From an uncultured Kangiellaceae bacterium (GTDB lineage: Bacteria > Pseudomonadota > Gammaproteobacteria > Enterobacterales > Kangiellaceae): 64,000 nt of DNA. Positions within the stretch are counted from its first letter, which is position 1. Every line of letters starts with the position of its first letter. A program made the position numbers and the translations under genes. Under the pieces are notes generated by a model. That model was not told the origin of the DNA, did no database searches, and saw nothing but the letters and a program-made list of their open reading frames with translations. The DNA lies in NCBI GenBank assembly GCA_905479925.1, contig CAJQOL010000007.1, positions 62,001-126,000 on the forward strand. Reading direction: 5' to 3'. Of this stretch, positions 19,067-29,025 are shown one piece after another.

Positions 19067-20143
19067 TTAAAGATTGGACGTGTCTAACTTAGCGCTCGCA
19101 CGATATTGGCTGGGTGTTTCACCAACTATTTTTTTGAAGGTATTGTTAAAGGAAGCTTTCGAATTAAAACCAACCTCATAAAATATAGTGGTTACCGGAT
19201 CTAAAGTTTGTTGCAAACGCTGTTTTGCGGCGTCGACTCTTAACGCCGCAATATAATCGGTAAAGCGCTCACCTTTAACCTGATTAATAGCAATTGAAAG
19301 CTTTTTGCTATGAACTCCAAGCGCATCGGCAACATCTTTGAGGGTTACTCCCGGCTCTTTGAACAATTCTTGTTGTCGCATCAATTGCTCTAGCTGAACA
19401 ATGAGGGCGCTAAGCTCCTCTCGCTTAGCGTTATCTATAGATTGTGAGCTATCGTTCTTAAAACCAGCGCTAGCTAACAAACGGTCTTTTTCTGAAATGC
19501 CGTTAAAAACAGCCGGTCGAGTAATTCGCTTAATCAACATTAAATTGACTAGAATCAGCAACAAAACACTCTGTAACGGCCCCATCCAAGGTTCGCTTTG
19601 CGGCGAAAAATAGTGGATTAAGCTTCTAACCAAATCAAAAGCGATGATCAAAGTATAATTTAGGAGTATGAATATACTCCAACGAATAACCGGTTTAATG
19701 TCACTACTATACTGTTCGGCGACTATCTGCTTAAAACGATAGACTTGATAGATAACCGCCGTTAAATAGCCGAGCACCGACAAAGGCATAATAACCGGTA
19801 GCCAACGATATAAATCGCCGCCACCCAAGACAAATGCAACCGCTAAAAACCACGCAAGATAGTGCCATAGACAAGCGTGTGACCATTTAAAATCTCGAAA
19901 GAGTAATTCCCTAAAATAGAAATAGAGGCTTGGCGGGTAGAGAAGGCCCCAAGTAAAGGTGAGATTAGGCCAATTGTTGAGAAGTTGATTCTCATAGCCG
20001 AGATTAAGGGCCATATGCACAGAAAGCGCAGTAAAGAAAACGCCGATACCAAATAACTGCTTTTGAAATAGCATAAAAAGGCCAAAGAAACCGGCCTGTG
20101 CAAGCAGAATAAGATAGAGAGCGTTTTGTAAGGTCAGTTGCAT
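19067..20143 (-). CDS. AraC-type regulator with multi-TM N-terminal half
   Basis: hydrophobic N-terminal half; C-terminal VTTIFYEVGFNSKASFNNTFKKIVGETPSQYR. Confidence 0.88.
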   Translation of the reverse strand: MQLTLQNALYLILLAQAGFFGLFMLFQKQLFGIGVFFTALSVHMALNLGYENQLLNNWPNLTFTWGLLYPPSLYFYFRELLFRDFKWSHACLWHYLAWFLAVAFVLGGGDLYRWLPVIMPLSVLGYLTAVIYQVYRFKQIVAEQYSSDIKPVIRWSIFILLNYTLIIAFDLVRSLIHYFSPQSEPWMGPLQSVLLLILVNLMLIKRITRPAVFNGISEKDRLLASAGFKNDSSQSIDNAKREELSALIVQLEQLMRQQELFKEPGVTLKDVADALGVHSKKLSIAINQVKGERFTDYIAALRVDAAKQRLQQTLDPVTTIFYEVGFNSKASFNNTFKKIVGETPSQYRASAKLDTSNL

Positions 20144-20171
20144 TAACAGAGCTGCATCATTTATCGATAAA

Positions 20172-21266
20172 CTACTCGGCTTCTAATCTCACGATTCCTC
20201 TACCCTCAACCGCTGCATAGATATAGCCATCTGGCATCTGTTTCACATTTCTTGTTCGACCAATTCCTTCATAGACGATTTTTTGCGAAACAACTTTATT
20301 GCCATCTAACTGACATAAAACCAAATAGCCAAATTTAAGCGATCCGACTAACAACTGTCCTTTCCACTGTGGATATTTATCACTGGTCACAAAGGTCATT
20401 CCAGCGGGAGCGATGGAAGGCACCCAATACCAAGCAGGTTGCTCCATACCCTCTTTGTGGGTAAGTTCAGTAAACTTTGAACCACTATAATTGACGCCAT
20501 AGCTAATGACCGGCCAGCCGTAGTTTTTTCCGCTGGCAATAATACTCACTTCGTCGCCGCCTTTAGGGCCATGTTCATGGGTCCAAATATCACCACTAAC
20601 TGGATGCATGGCCATACCTTGAGGATTGCGATGACCATAGGAATAAATAGCGGGTTTGGCATTTTTTATGAATGGGTTATCTTTAGGGATCTTACCGTCA
20701 TCATGCAAACGGTAGATTTTTCCGGCATCGGTTTCAATATCCTGAGGGTAAGTATCTCTATTACCCCGGTCGCCTATTGAGAAAAACAAGTAACCGGACT
20801 TATCAAACTCTATGCGGCTGCCAAAGTGCTGGCCTTTGGTGGTATTAGGCGTCGCTTTATAAATCAATTCTTTGTCAACAAGCTTAAAGTCCTTTATTTT
20901 TGCCCGCATAATTGCGGTATTACTGCCGCGACCTTTACCGCTTGGGCTGCTGTAGGAAAAATACAGCCAACCGTTGTTTGCATAATCCGGATGAAGCTCC
21001 AGATCCAATAACCCACCCTGGCCACGATCTGAAATCTTCGGTAAGTTAGTAATTTTTGTCTTTTTCCCAAAAGCCGTATCAAAATGCAGTAGCTCTCCCT
21101 CTCTTTCACTCACTAACCATTGATTGTTTGACAGCTGAACCATTCCCCAGGGGACATCAACACCGCTAATAATAACCTTAGCTTCTTTTGACTCGGCGGT
21201 TAAACTAACAACCAAAGCCATTATCGCTAAAATGGAAAATCTAAATTTCTCTATGATAATTTTCAA
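20172..21266 (-). CDS. PQQ-dependent sugar dehydrogenase (soluble aldose dehydrogenase-like)
   Basis: WLVSEREGELLHF, GQGGLLDLELHPDY, YSYGHRNPQGMAMHP, WTHEHGPKGGDE motifs. Confidence 0.9.
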   Translation of the reverse strand: MKIIIEKFRFSILAIMALVVSLTAESKEAKVIISGVDVPWGMVQLSNNQWLVSEREGELLHFDTAFGKKTKITNLPKISDRGQGGLLDLELHPDYANNGWLYFSYSSPSGKGRGSNTAIMRAKIKDFKLVDKELIYKATPNTTKGQHFGSRIEFDKSGYLFFSIGDRGNRDTYPQDIETDAGKIYRLHDDGKIPKDNPFIKNAKPAIYSYGHRNPQGMAMHPVSGDIWTHEHGPKGGDEVSIIASGKNYGWPVISYGVNYSGSKFTELTHKEGMEQPAWYWVPSIAPAGMTFVTSDKYPQWKGQLLVGSLKFGYLVLCQLDGNKVVSQKIVYEGIGRTRNVKQMPDGYIYAAVEGRGIVRLEAE

Positions 21267-21393
21267 TGTTTACTCCAAATAAACTCGGCAAGTAAGTTTA
21301 ACTATCTTAGTCATTACCCTGCATCGGTTCAAGTATTCAGTTTTGGTTCAGTGTACAACGCTAGAATACGTCCACCAAACACGGAGAGTATCT

Positions 21394-21777
21394 ATGCGTC
21401 GCTTTTTATTTTTATCTGTACTGTTTTTAACTGGCTGCATTATTGCGCCTCATACAACCCAAGTCTATGACCATAAATGTGATAATTTTAGGAAAAAGAT
21501 CACACTGCAGCCAAAGTATATAGTTACCGGGTGTCATGGCAATGACCAATGTAAGGGACTAATTGGCGGCTCAATCTTCACGGGTATTATTACGGGAACC
21601 GCTTCAGCAATCTTTATGGCTGTCGGGAATACCTATTACGCTCTCGATCATAAGAAGCAATGCAAAACCAAGCTTGATAAGCAAAAAGTTAAAATTATCC
21701 CAAAATCAATTCCGGAAACTAACACACCCCCGCAAAATTCAGTTAGTACCAGTAATGGCAACGACCTAATAAAATAG
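21394..21777 (+). CDS. hypothetical lipoprotein
   Basis: MRRFLFLSVLFLTGC lipobox; GGAG upstream of ATG 21394. Confidence 0.6.
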   Translation: MRRFLFLSVLFLTGCIIAPHTTQVYDHKCDNFRKKITLQPKYIVTGCHGNDQCKGLIGGSIFTGIITGTASAIFMAVGNTYYALDHKKQCKTKLDKQKVKIIPKSIPETNTPPQNSVSTSNGNDLIK

Positions 21778-21842
21778 CGTTCTAGCGGCAACTATATAAT
21801 TATGTAGCTATATAACTATCTTAAGCGCAGTTTCCAATCGAG

Positions 21843-22511
21843 CTAAAAGAATGCCCCTTTAATACCGTCAAACATATATTGAGTGGCTAGCGCGGCTAGC
21901 AGAACGCCTAGTATTCGAGTGATTGCGTTAGCGACCGTTTGACCCAGCATATCGATAATTTTGGTCGCGGCCATCAAAATTACAATACTCAGTACTAATA
22001 CCGATAACATAGAGCCGACCACTACCCCTTGAGCGGTTAAGTCCTCTGCATGATTACTCATCAGCAACATAATATAAGCAATGCTTCCCGGTCCGGCAAT
22101 AAATGGTATAGCCATCGGAAATACAGAAATATCATCATAGTCTTCATCATTATTGGTCTTTTTATCGGAACCATCTTTTTGTTCCGTATGCTCGTGAGAA
22201 AACTCGGCGGAATGTTTTTCGCGACGTTCGGTCCGTTTTTCAAAAACCATATCTAAAGCAATAACAAACAATAGAACACCGCCCGCCGTTTTAAATGCCA
22301 TAAGACTAATTCCCAGCGCTGCCAATAAACCATTACCCATAAGCGCAAAAACCAGCAAAATCACGGTCCCCGTAAAAGTTGCCTTAAGAATCATAGAGCG
22401 CTTAAATTTGGCGCTCGCTCCTTCAGTCATCACCGCAAAAATAGGCGCGATTCCGAGTGGATCAATTACAACAAAGAAGGTCACAAAGCTACTGATAAAT
22501 AATTCATACAT
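21843..22511 (-). CDS. MarC family integral membrane protein
   Basis: FFVVIDPLGIAPIFAVMTEG and FPMAIPFIAGPGSIAYIM motifs. Confidence 0.92.
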   Translation of the reverse strand: MYELFISSFVTFFVVIDPLGIAPIFAVMTEGASAKFKRSMILKATFTGTVILLVFALMGNGLLAALGISLMAFKTAGGVLLFVIALDMVFEKRTERREKHSAEFSHEHTEQKDGSDKKTNNDEDYDDISVFPMAIPFIAGPGSIAYIMLLMSNHAEDLTAQGVVVGSMLSVLVLSIVILMAATKIIDMLGQTVANAITRILGVLLAALATQYMFDGIKGAFF

Positions 22512-22753
22512 ATTGATATTCCAACAAAAAAATATTACCTAGTTCGAAAAAATCACGCTAAGATTTAGTTTTTAGCTTATTCATAATAAAAAGTTCGCTG
22601 TGAAATAACTATTGGGTACCTTAATGGTAAATAGCATCATAAGAGCTAGACTCACAGAACAATTATAGTATGCCTAGCGATTGATAGCGGATAAAAGAAT
22701 TTAAAGTTTGATCAGGCGATTTACAGCGCTAAATCTATGCTATTTGAATACCA

Positions 22754-22807
22754 AAGTAATTAGAACGATCGAACTAATTAGAGCTATCAAACTAATTAGA
22801 ACCATCC
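22754..22807. repeat. 3 x 18-bp imperfect tandem repeat
   Basis: AAGTAATTAGAACGATCG / AACTAATTAGAGCTATCA / AACTAATTAGAACCATCC. Confidence 0.85.
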
Positions 22808-22887
22808 AGACGACCTTTTGCGTTTACGAAACGCTTTAAAGATTGCTGGATAGGTTTTGCTACAAAAATGCTATCAAGCTTTAACAA

Positions 22888-22908
22888 GCGCTTCTCTCAG
22901 AGAAGCGC
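22888..22908 (-). terminator. putative intrinsic terminator for the 22959-23525 gene
   Basis: GCGCTTCTC-TCA-GAGAAGCGC perfect 9-bp stem, followed on the minus strand by TTGTTAAAG. Confidence 0.5.
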
Positions 22909-22958
22909 GAATAAGAAAGCTCGTTTAGGTATTCGCAAATCGCGGATCCCAAATTTAG

Positions 22959-23525
22959 TTATGCTGCAGGCCACAACCAAGCAAAGGTTCCGGCGGTAAC
23001 GCCAGCATAAATCACGGCATCCAGCAAAAACCTTAAACAATTGGACCACGGATGCCCGTACCAGATACTGAAAGGAAGACCACCCATTCCATAAGCAATG
23101 AAGGCCATAACAAAAGCCTGTCTGAAAACACTCATGTAATCCGCACCCACCGAAACAGACATTGACATTACATAAGCGAGAAGCGCGGAAACAATTACAA
23201 AAAATAAAAATTGTTGAACCAATAGTTTTCCCATCGGAGGTAGTCCATTTGGAAAAATAGTTACCATTGCTACCGGTCCCTTGTTAAATTTTTCTTGAAC
23301 TTCTGGCTTACCCATCTCGCTCATATCACCGCAAAATGGCATATGATAAAGTCCGGGAGAGGGATTTCCTTCTCTTAAGGCATTGGAAACAGAGTCTTCG
23401 TTAGAAAGGCTATTCATATCCGCGTTGTGATACTTGAGTACCATATGGATTATCGCGCTCGCAATCCAACAAAATACTCCTGCAAGCAAAATAGCTAACC
23501 AAATATCCATCATTGAAACAGGCAT
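22959..23525 (-). CDS. integral membrane protein of unknown function
   Basis: ORF with four or more hydrophobic segments. Confidence 0.65.
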   Translation of the reverse strand: MPVSMMDIWLAILLAGVFCWIASAIIHMVLKYHNADMNSLSNEDSVSNALREGNPSPGLYHMPFCGDMSEMGKPEVQEKFNKGPVAMVTIFPNGLPPMGKLLVQQFLFFVIVSALLAYVMSMSVSVGADYMSVFRQAFVMAFIAYGMGGLPFSIWYGHPWSNCLRFLLDAVIYAGVTAGTFAWLWPAA

Positions 23526-23699
23526 AATTATTATTCTCCATAGCTTCTTCGAGCGCTTACTATATAACGATTACTTTAAAACAACAAATAGCACACCATT
23601 TCCTAAACGATGTTCAGCTATCTGTGCTAACAGATGTAACAATATAAACAGTTCGTCCCATTTAACGCTTAGAGTCTTAGAATTTTAAAGCTAGAAAAA

Positions 23700-25523
23700 T
23701 TAAAAAAGTGTTCTCTTAAAATTTAGATGCTCTTTCTTTACTTGAGATAACAGCTTCTTAAACCTAGAATCATTTCGCATATTATCAAAAAATTCTTCAG
23801 TTTCTAACAATGGGTAATTAAAATATCCCATCTGTGTAGCTCTTTCTAACAAGCGGATGCAGCCATCTTTGTCCCCTAGCATTGCGTATAAACTAGCCCA
23901 ATAGAACAACGCTTCTCCATCCTCAACGTTAGCCGCTTCTAGTTTTCGAACAGCGGCCAAACCCAGTTCAAAATCCTGTTCAATAACCCCTTTGAAACCC
24001 AACGAATCCAGTTCCCAAAAGCTATCGGGTTCCATTAAGATAATTTTGTTTAGAAGTTCTAACGAACGCTCTAGCTCGCCCTGGTGCAAATAGATCGTCG
24101 CTTGCCAACCTAATGAGTAAGGTGTTTGTTGGCCAACTTGCAAAGCAGAAAAGGCTTTCTTGTATTCGCCGACCATACTGTAGGTCAGACCTAAGTTATG
24201 AGACCAGCGTGTCTGTCTATCTAAGGCAACGGCTTTTTCAAACGCCGCTATAGACTCTTGCAACATTCCGCCATAACGATAAATATAACCAAGCGTAAAA
24301 TGAGCATTCGCATTATTAGGATTTATGCTGATCAGCTTTTGCGTCAAATACACGGCTTCAATAGCGTTGCCAGTTTCTGCGTAGATACGCGCCAATCCGC
24401 TAATTGCGTCATTCAGCTGAGGATTAAGCGCTAAGGCTTTTTGGTAAAATTCTATGGCATCTTTAGATTCTACATTCTTATTCAAATTGAAAGTTGCTAG
24501 AAAATGAGTCCTTTTGCCGAGTTCGGCATAAAGCGGCGCAAAATTGGCGTCGAGCTCTACCGCTCTATTCAACATTGCTATTGCCATTTTAGCTCCTTGA
24601 TTGGTATCCGGAAAGACTATAGCTCTAAGATAAAATTCGTAAGATAACGGGCTCGAAGGGAAACTCGTATTCTTATGCGCTAGGTCCGATGAAGAAAATT
24701 GTAAGTTTAACTGTTGCGTCAACTGCTTTGTTATTTTGGTTTGCAGTTGAAAGGATCTGGTTTCAGCTTCCTCAATCGATTTTCTCCATAACATTTTATT
24801 ACTAGTCACTTCGATCAATTCTACATTTAGTCTTATCCGTTCCTTCTCTGTTAAATAAGTACCAACAAGCACATAATCGACTTGAAGTGATTTCCCGGCG
24901 ACTACGGGATCAACGTTTTTTAGCTGAAACTGCCTGATGGAAGCTGAGCCCCTAACGGATACCTCTCGCAGATAGGCTAGTTCGCCAATAATTTGGTCGG
25001 CGACGGCAAAACCAAGGTAATCTGTATCTTTATTAGGCTTTAGATTGCTAAAGGGTAGAACTGCGATACGTTTCATCTGATAAACATCGCTTAGATCTGT
25101 ACTAGTCCTCAAATAGAGAAGAGTCACTAAGGCAATAACTAACAGCCCAATGACCGACTGATAGAGCCTTTTATGGATAAGCGTTGTTGGAATTATTTCA
25201 TCTGGTTGTTCGGGAATTTCTTTAACTTGGGCGACAAACTGATAACCTCGACCGCGTAATGTTTTAATTACCCGTTGTTCATCACCGTTGTCACCTAAAA
25301 TTTTTCGGGCGGTCTTTATATGATTGCTTAAAGATGTATCTGAAACTTCTCTCCCCTGCCAAATGTTTTCAAATAGCTCGTCTCTTGATATTGGTTGGTG
25401 GCGGTGTTCGATTAAATAGACGACTAAATCAAAAACTTTCGGCTCAGTGGAAATGTCGAGGCCTGCCTTGGAAATATTGAACAAACGAGTATTAACTAAA
25501 ACATCTTCAAATTCATATTTCAT
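23700..25523 (-). CDS. CadC-like winged-helix transmembrane regulator with TPR repeats
   Basis: N-terminal Trans_reg_C-type wHTH (PKVFDLVVYLIEHRHQPISRDELFENIW...VIKTLRGRGYQF), one TM, C-terminal TPRs. Confidence 0.9.
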   Translation of the reverse strand: MKYEFEDVLVNTRLFNISKAGLDISTEPKVFDLVVYLIEHRHQPISRDELFENIWQGREVSDTSLSNHIKTARKILGDNGDEQRVIKTLRGRGYQFVAQVKEIPEQPDEIIPTTLIHKRLYQSVIGLLVIALVTLLYLRTSTDLSDVYQMKRIAVLPFSNLKPNKDTDYLGFAVADQIIGELAYLREVSVRGSASIRQFQLKNVDPVVAGKSLQVDYVLVGTYLTEKERIRLNVELIEVTSNKMLWRKSIEEAETRSFQLQTKITKQLTQQLNLQFSSSDLAHKNTSFPSSPLSYEFYLRAIVFPDTNQGAKMAIAMLNRAVELDANFAPLYAELGKRTHFLATFNLNKNVESKDAIEFYQKALALNPQLNDAISGLARIYAETGNAIEAVYLTQKLISINPNNANAHFTLGYIYRYGGMLQESIAAFEKAVALDRQTRWSHNLGLTYSMVGEYKKAFSALQVGQQTPYSLGWQATIYLHQGELERSLELLNKIILMEPDSFWELDSLGFKGVIEQDFELGLAAVRKLEAANVEDGEALFYWASLYAMLGDKDGCIRLLERATQMGYFNYPLLETEEFFDNMRNDSRFKKLLSQVKKEHLNFKRTLF

Positions 25524-25590
25524 AGAAGTCCTTTCTTGCTATCCTTCTTTTGCGTTGTCCAAAATAAATTTTTCTAGGTATCGAACCAAT

Positions 25591-25623
25591 ATTATCTAAT
25601 TGTTAGCTATTCGTTAGCTAAAT
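25591..25623. promoter_or_regulatory. three 11-bp direct repeats in a divergent promoter
   Basis: ATTATCTAATT GTTAGCTATTC GTTAGCTAAAT between the wHTH regulator and the desaturase gene. Confidence 0.5.
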
Positions 25624-25698
25624 TTCATGTTTATTAGAAACAATTTCTAAATAATATTCAAACACTTACTTATAAATTAAATTAAAAAGGACCAACAC

Positions 25699-26454
25699 AT
25701 GCCAACCCCTATTGAAATAATTCTCGATCCTGTATCGCTGGTTTTTATAGCAATATATAGCGTCGCAATTTTCCTAGAATATATCGCCCCAGGAAGAAAG
25801 CAAGCTAAACCCATGGGCTGGGTAGCAAGAACGTTAATTACCTTTGTTGGCTATTTTTTCCTTTCCGCTTACTTACCTTTATATTGGGACCAACACTTAG
25901 TTCAGTATCAGCTTTTCAATCTAGAAGATATGGGCATTTATAGTAGCACACTCATCGCGATACTCGTTTTTGAGCTAATGATCTATATTTGGCACAGGAC
26001 CATGCACAGCAGCAAATGGCTCTGGCTCACCTTTCACCAGCTGCATCATAGCGCTGAGAGAGTCGATGCACTAGGCGCATTTTATTTCAGCCCGCTAGAC
26101 ATGATTGGTTTTACGTTTGTTGGTAGCTTAACACTGACGGTAATGGTTGGCTTAGATCCTCAGGCGGTTACCTACTTCCTATACGTCACTACCTTTTTGG
26201 CTATTTTCCAACATACCAATATTCAAACTCCGCAATGGCTAGGAGTTTTTATCCAGCGTCCTGAGAGCCATTCAATTCACCATCAAAAAGGGGTTCACGC
26301 TTACAATTACTCCGATTTACCAATATTCGATATTATTTTCGGCACCTTCAAAAACCCAAAATCATTTGAAGGGAAGATCGGCTTTTATGATGGCGCTTCA
26401 GCTAAAGTCGGTAAGATGTTGGTATTTAGGGATATCTCCAAACAAGATCAATAG
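25699..26454 (+). CDS. sterol desaturase/fatty acid hydroxylase family protein
   Basis: His clusters HRTMHSSKWLW, HQLHHS, HSIHHQKG. Confidence 0.92.
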   Translation: MPTPIEIILDPVSLVFIAIYSVAIFLEYIAPGRKQAKPMGWVARTLITFVGYFFLSAYLPLYWDQHLVQYQLFNLEDMGIYSSTLIAILVFELMIYIWHRTMHSSKWLWLTFHQLHHSAERVDALGAFYFSPLDMIGFTFVGSLTLTVMVGLDPQAVTYFLYVTTFLAIFQHTNIQTPQWLGVFIQRPESHSIHHQKGVHAYNYSDLPIFDIIFGTFKNPKSFEGKIGFYDGASAKVGKMLVFRDISKQDQ

Positions 26455-26566
26455 AATATTTTGAGCCAATTTATGCTGGTTCTTTAAGGCATTTCCTCAG
26501 TCGTAGTCTCAATTGTTACTTTATTTCTTCTACATCTAACACATGCGACTTAAACTACTTCAAGGA

Positions 26567-27121
26567 TCAATCGTTATTATAATTGGCATCCAAAGCACCA
26601 CTGTAAGAAACCAAGCTTCCAAAAAGCGGATAAGTAAAAGCTACCTTAAACACATACCTTCCATTTTCAACGATTTTATAAGCTTGGGATTTAGGAACAA
26701 ACCAGAGCGGAATAGGGATACCAAACAGTGAAATTTTAAGACAGCGCCAAAACCAACCACCGTTAATAATCTCTACCGTTAACTTCATTTTCATTGACCC
26801 TGTAGTTTCTATCCAATATCCATTTTTTACAGTACCAATTGGTACGAACAACGACTCTACAACATTTTCATCGTTAAATTTTCTATTCCAATGCAGTCCA
26901 CTTTTGGAATGGGATATTGAAACAATTAGGTTATGAGCTCCCTGTGGTGGCAGTTTCAGTTTTTTGGCTAAGCGTTTACCGATAATTCCAGCAACTCCTG
27001 AACCATAAGAAATACTAACCTCGCCTGATAACTGACCGCCAACGATATGAAGTTTCTGCAAAAGAGGATCTAACCTAGTAAAATCTTCTGCAAACCAATT
27101 TTTAACGATATCGTTTTTCAA
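26567..27121 (-). CDS. DUF4166-like protein
   Basis: FxRLDPLLQKLH...SGEVSISYGSGVAGIIGKRLAKKLKLPPQG pattern. Confidence 0.65.
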   Translation of the reverse strand: MKNDIVKNWFAEDFTRLDPLLQKLHIVGGQLSGEVSISYGSGVAGIIGKRLAKKLKLPPQGAHNLIVSISHSKSGLHWNRKFNDENVVESLFVPIGTVKNGYWIETTGSMKMKLTVEIINGGWFWRCLKISLFGIPIPLWFVPKSQAYKIVENGRYVFKVAFTYPLFGSLVSYSGALDANYNND

Positions 27122-27224
27122 ACTTAGTCCCCAAATGATGAATGATATTGTTTGGTTGGTATCATGACTTAATTCGTATAAGGTCCAACCCGGAATCGAA
27201 GTGAGTGACCGCTGATATTTTCTG

Positions 27225-27791
27225 CTACGTTCTGCTTTTGAATTTTTGGACTATATCAAAAACTCGTTGAGCTAAGTACTTAGAGCTTTTAATGTCTGTT
27301 TCATGGACTCTACCATCAAGACTGTGTGAGGTTACACCAAGCTGGCAACCCAACCGATTAACACCCTTTTCTGTATTACTGAACGGAGCATCCAGACCCA
27401 CCCAGATCATGCCATGCTGACTTGCTAAAGTTACAAAATACTGAAGCGTTGATGCTTGGTCACCATTGAGACCTGTACCTGAAGTAATACCAGCAGCAAA
27501 CTTCCCTGACCAATCTTGGCTTTCCCAGAAATCGCTTGTTGCATCAGCAAAAGCTTTAAATTGCGCGGCAACATTTCCCATGTAAGTAGGGGAGCCGAAT
27601 ATGATTGCATCACAGGTTTTAAGTTTATCTATTAGACCTGGGTTAATAAATCTTCCTTCAACTATTTCACTTCCTAAAATCTGGTGAGAAACAGACGAAA
27701 CTTCCTGATTGTTAAGCTCAGTATAAGCTGCTTTTACAAGCTGACCAGTTACGTCTGTATTAGAGAAATATACGAAGCCAATCTTTATCAC
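27225..27791 (-). CDS. flavodoxin-fold NAD(P)H:quinone oxidoreductase-like protein
   Basis: FVYFSNTDVTGQL and IIFGSPTYMGNVAAQFKAFAD. Confidence 0.85.
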   Translation of the reverse strand: MIKIGFVYFSNTDVTGQLVKAAYTELNNQEVSSVSHQILGSEIVEGRFINPGLIDKLKTCDAIIFGSPTYMGNVAAQFKAFADATSDFWESQDWSGKFAAGITSGTGLNGDQASTLQYFVTLASQHGMIWVGLDAPFSNTEKGVNRLGCQLGVTSHSLDGRVHETDIKSSKYLAQRVFDIVQKFKSRT

Positions 27792-27863
27792 TTCTTACTC
27801 CTTTTTATGCTGTAGTAGGCTAAACATTGCAGATTATCTGTAACAGCGGTTTGTTGAATAATT

Positions 27864-28157
27864 TCATTTGGGAGCTAAACCCAAATCATCGAGCCTCATA
27901 AGAATTTCATCTTTACGTGTCTTTGCAATTTCTAGCCAGGAGATGTTTTCTCTAGCTCCAATGATTGAGTAGATGGAGTTTAGTCCCATTCCTTTCATTG
28001 GCTTTATTTTTGCGTATAAATCATACGGGTCGATAGCCATAAAATCCTCAACTGAATGTATATCAACTTCCGCCAGAATTTCTTCGCTCCGTGGCCCAAA
28101 GCCATTAAGATCTCTAAGTCGTTTAGGGGATTTGAGGTATGCAGTGGTCATATTCAT
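27864..28157 (-). CDS. helix-hairpin-helix protein resembling TfoX C-terminal domain
   Basis: LRDLNGFGPRSEEILAEVDIHSVEDFMAIDPYDLYAKIK. Confidence 0.65.
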   Translation of the reverse strand: MNMTTAYLKSPKRLRDLNGFGPRSEEILAEVDIHSVEDFMAIDPYDLYAKIKPMKGMGLNSIYSIIGARENISWLEIAKTRKDEILMRLDDLGLAPK

Positions 28158-28221
28158 TTAACGCCAAGCTGAGTCGAATGCGTTTTTTTGCACTTCGATT
28201 TCCTGCGATTGGTTAAGTTTT

Positions 28222-28743
28222 CTAGTTGTAATAGTCATATACAATTGCTTTCGCTTTCTTCTTTGTTATAGAGGATATTCTTATCTGGTCTAAAACGACA
28301 TCTTCTTCACTATATGAGCATACGACTGCTACTTGATATATATCATTTTTTTCTTGTTGAGAACTAAGTTCAGAAACATATTTTTGGTATGTTGAAATAA
28401 TATGTTCCCATATTTTTATTTCGTTGTCTGGATTGGCATCTCGTCTAAAACCATCTTCCCATTCCAAGTACGAATTATTATTCACGTCTTTCAAGTTTTG
28501 ATGAATTTTAGAAACTCTTTCTTTTCTCTCCCCCTCAAAAGGAGGATGCTGATATTCATTTTGTTTTAGCTTATTGCTATCTGCCCAAAATATCTTACCT
28601 TCTAAATCAATGCGCACATATTCAGCGCCCAGACTTTCCTGAGGTACTAGCGAAACCTTTCCTGTGTCAATGTCATATACTTCTACGTCTTTAGCTATCG
28701 CCATAAAGGGTAATACCAATAATATAAATATAATAGTTTTCAT
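28222..28743 (-). CDS. hypothetical secreted protein
   Basis: ORF with signal peptide. Confidence 0.6.
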   Translation of the reverse strand: MKTIIFILLVLPFMAIAKDVEVYDIDTGKVSLVPQESLGAEYVRIDLEGKIFWADSNKLKQNEYQHPPFEGERKERVSKIHQNLKDVNNNSYLEWEDGFRRDANPDNEIKIWEHIISTYQKYVSELSSQQEKNDIYQVAVVCSYSEEDVVLDQIRISSITKKKAKAIVYDYYN

Positions 28744-29025
28744 GGGTAACTCTGAAACTAAACAGTGAACTCAGACGCCAACGGATCTTATCCCCGCGCG
28801 TCATATTACTAAAACGTAAAATCGAGGTTAACTGACAACCATAATAAAATCAATTAGTTATGTAGTAGGTAATGTGCAAGTTCATAGAGTAATCTGGACT
28901 AACTTCGATATTAATGGGGCACGCTGATATATCGACAACGGAAATCTATTTGCATGTCATAAAACAAAGTGGGCCTGGAGTGAAAAGCCCTGCCGACAAT
29001 TCACTCCTCACGGTGTAAACCCAAA

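Noticed and set aside
28977-29007. GGAGTGAA/TTCACTCC hairpin downstream of pntB as a terminator
   Set aside because: 15-nt loop and only a weak T-rich tail on the minus strand; too weak to call.
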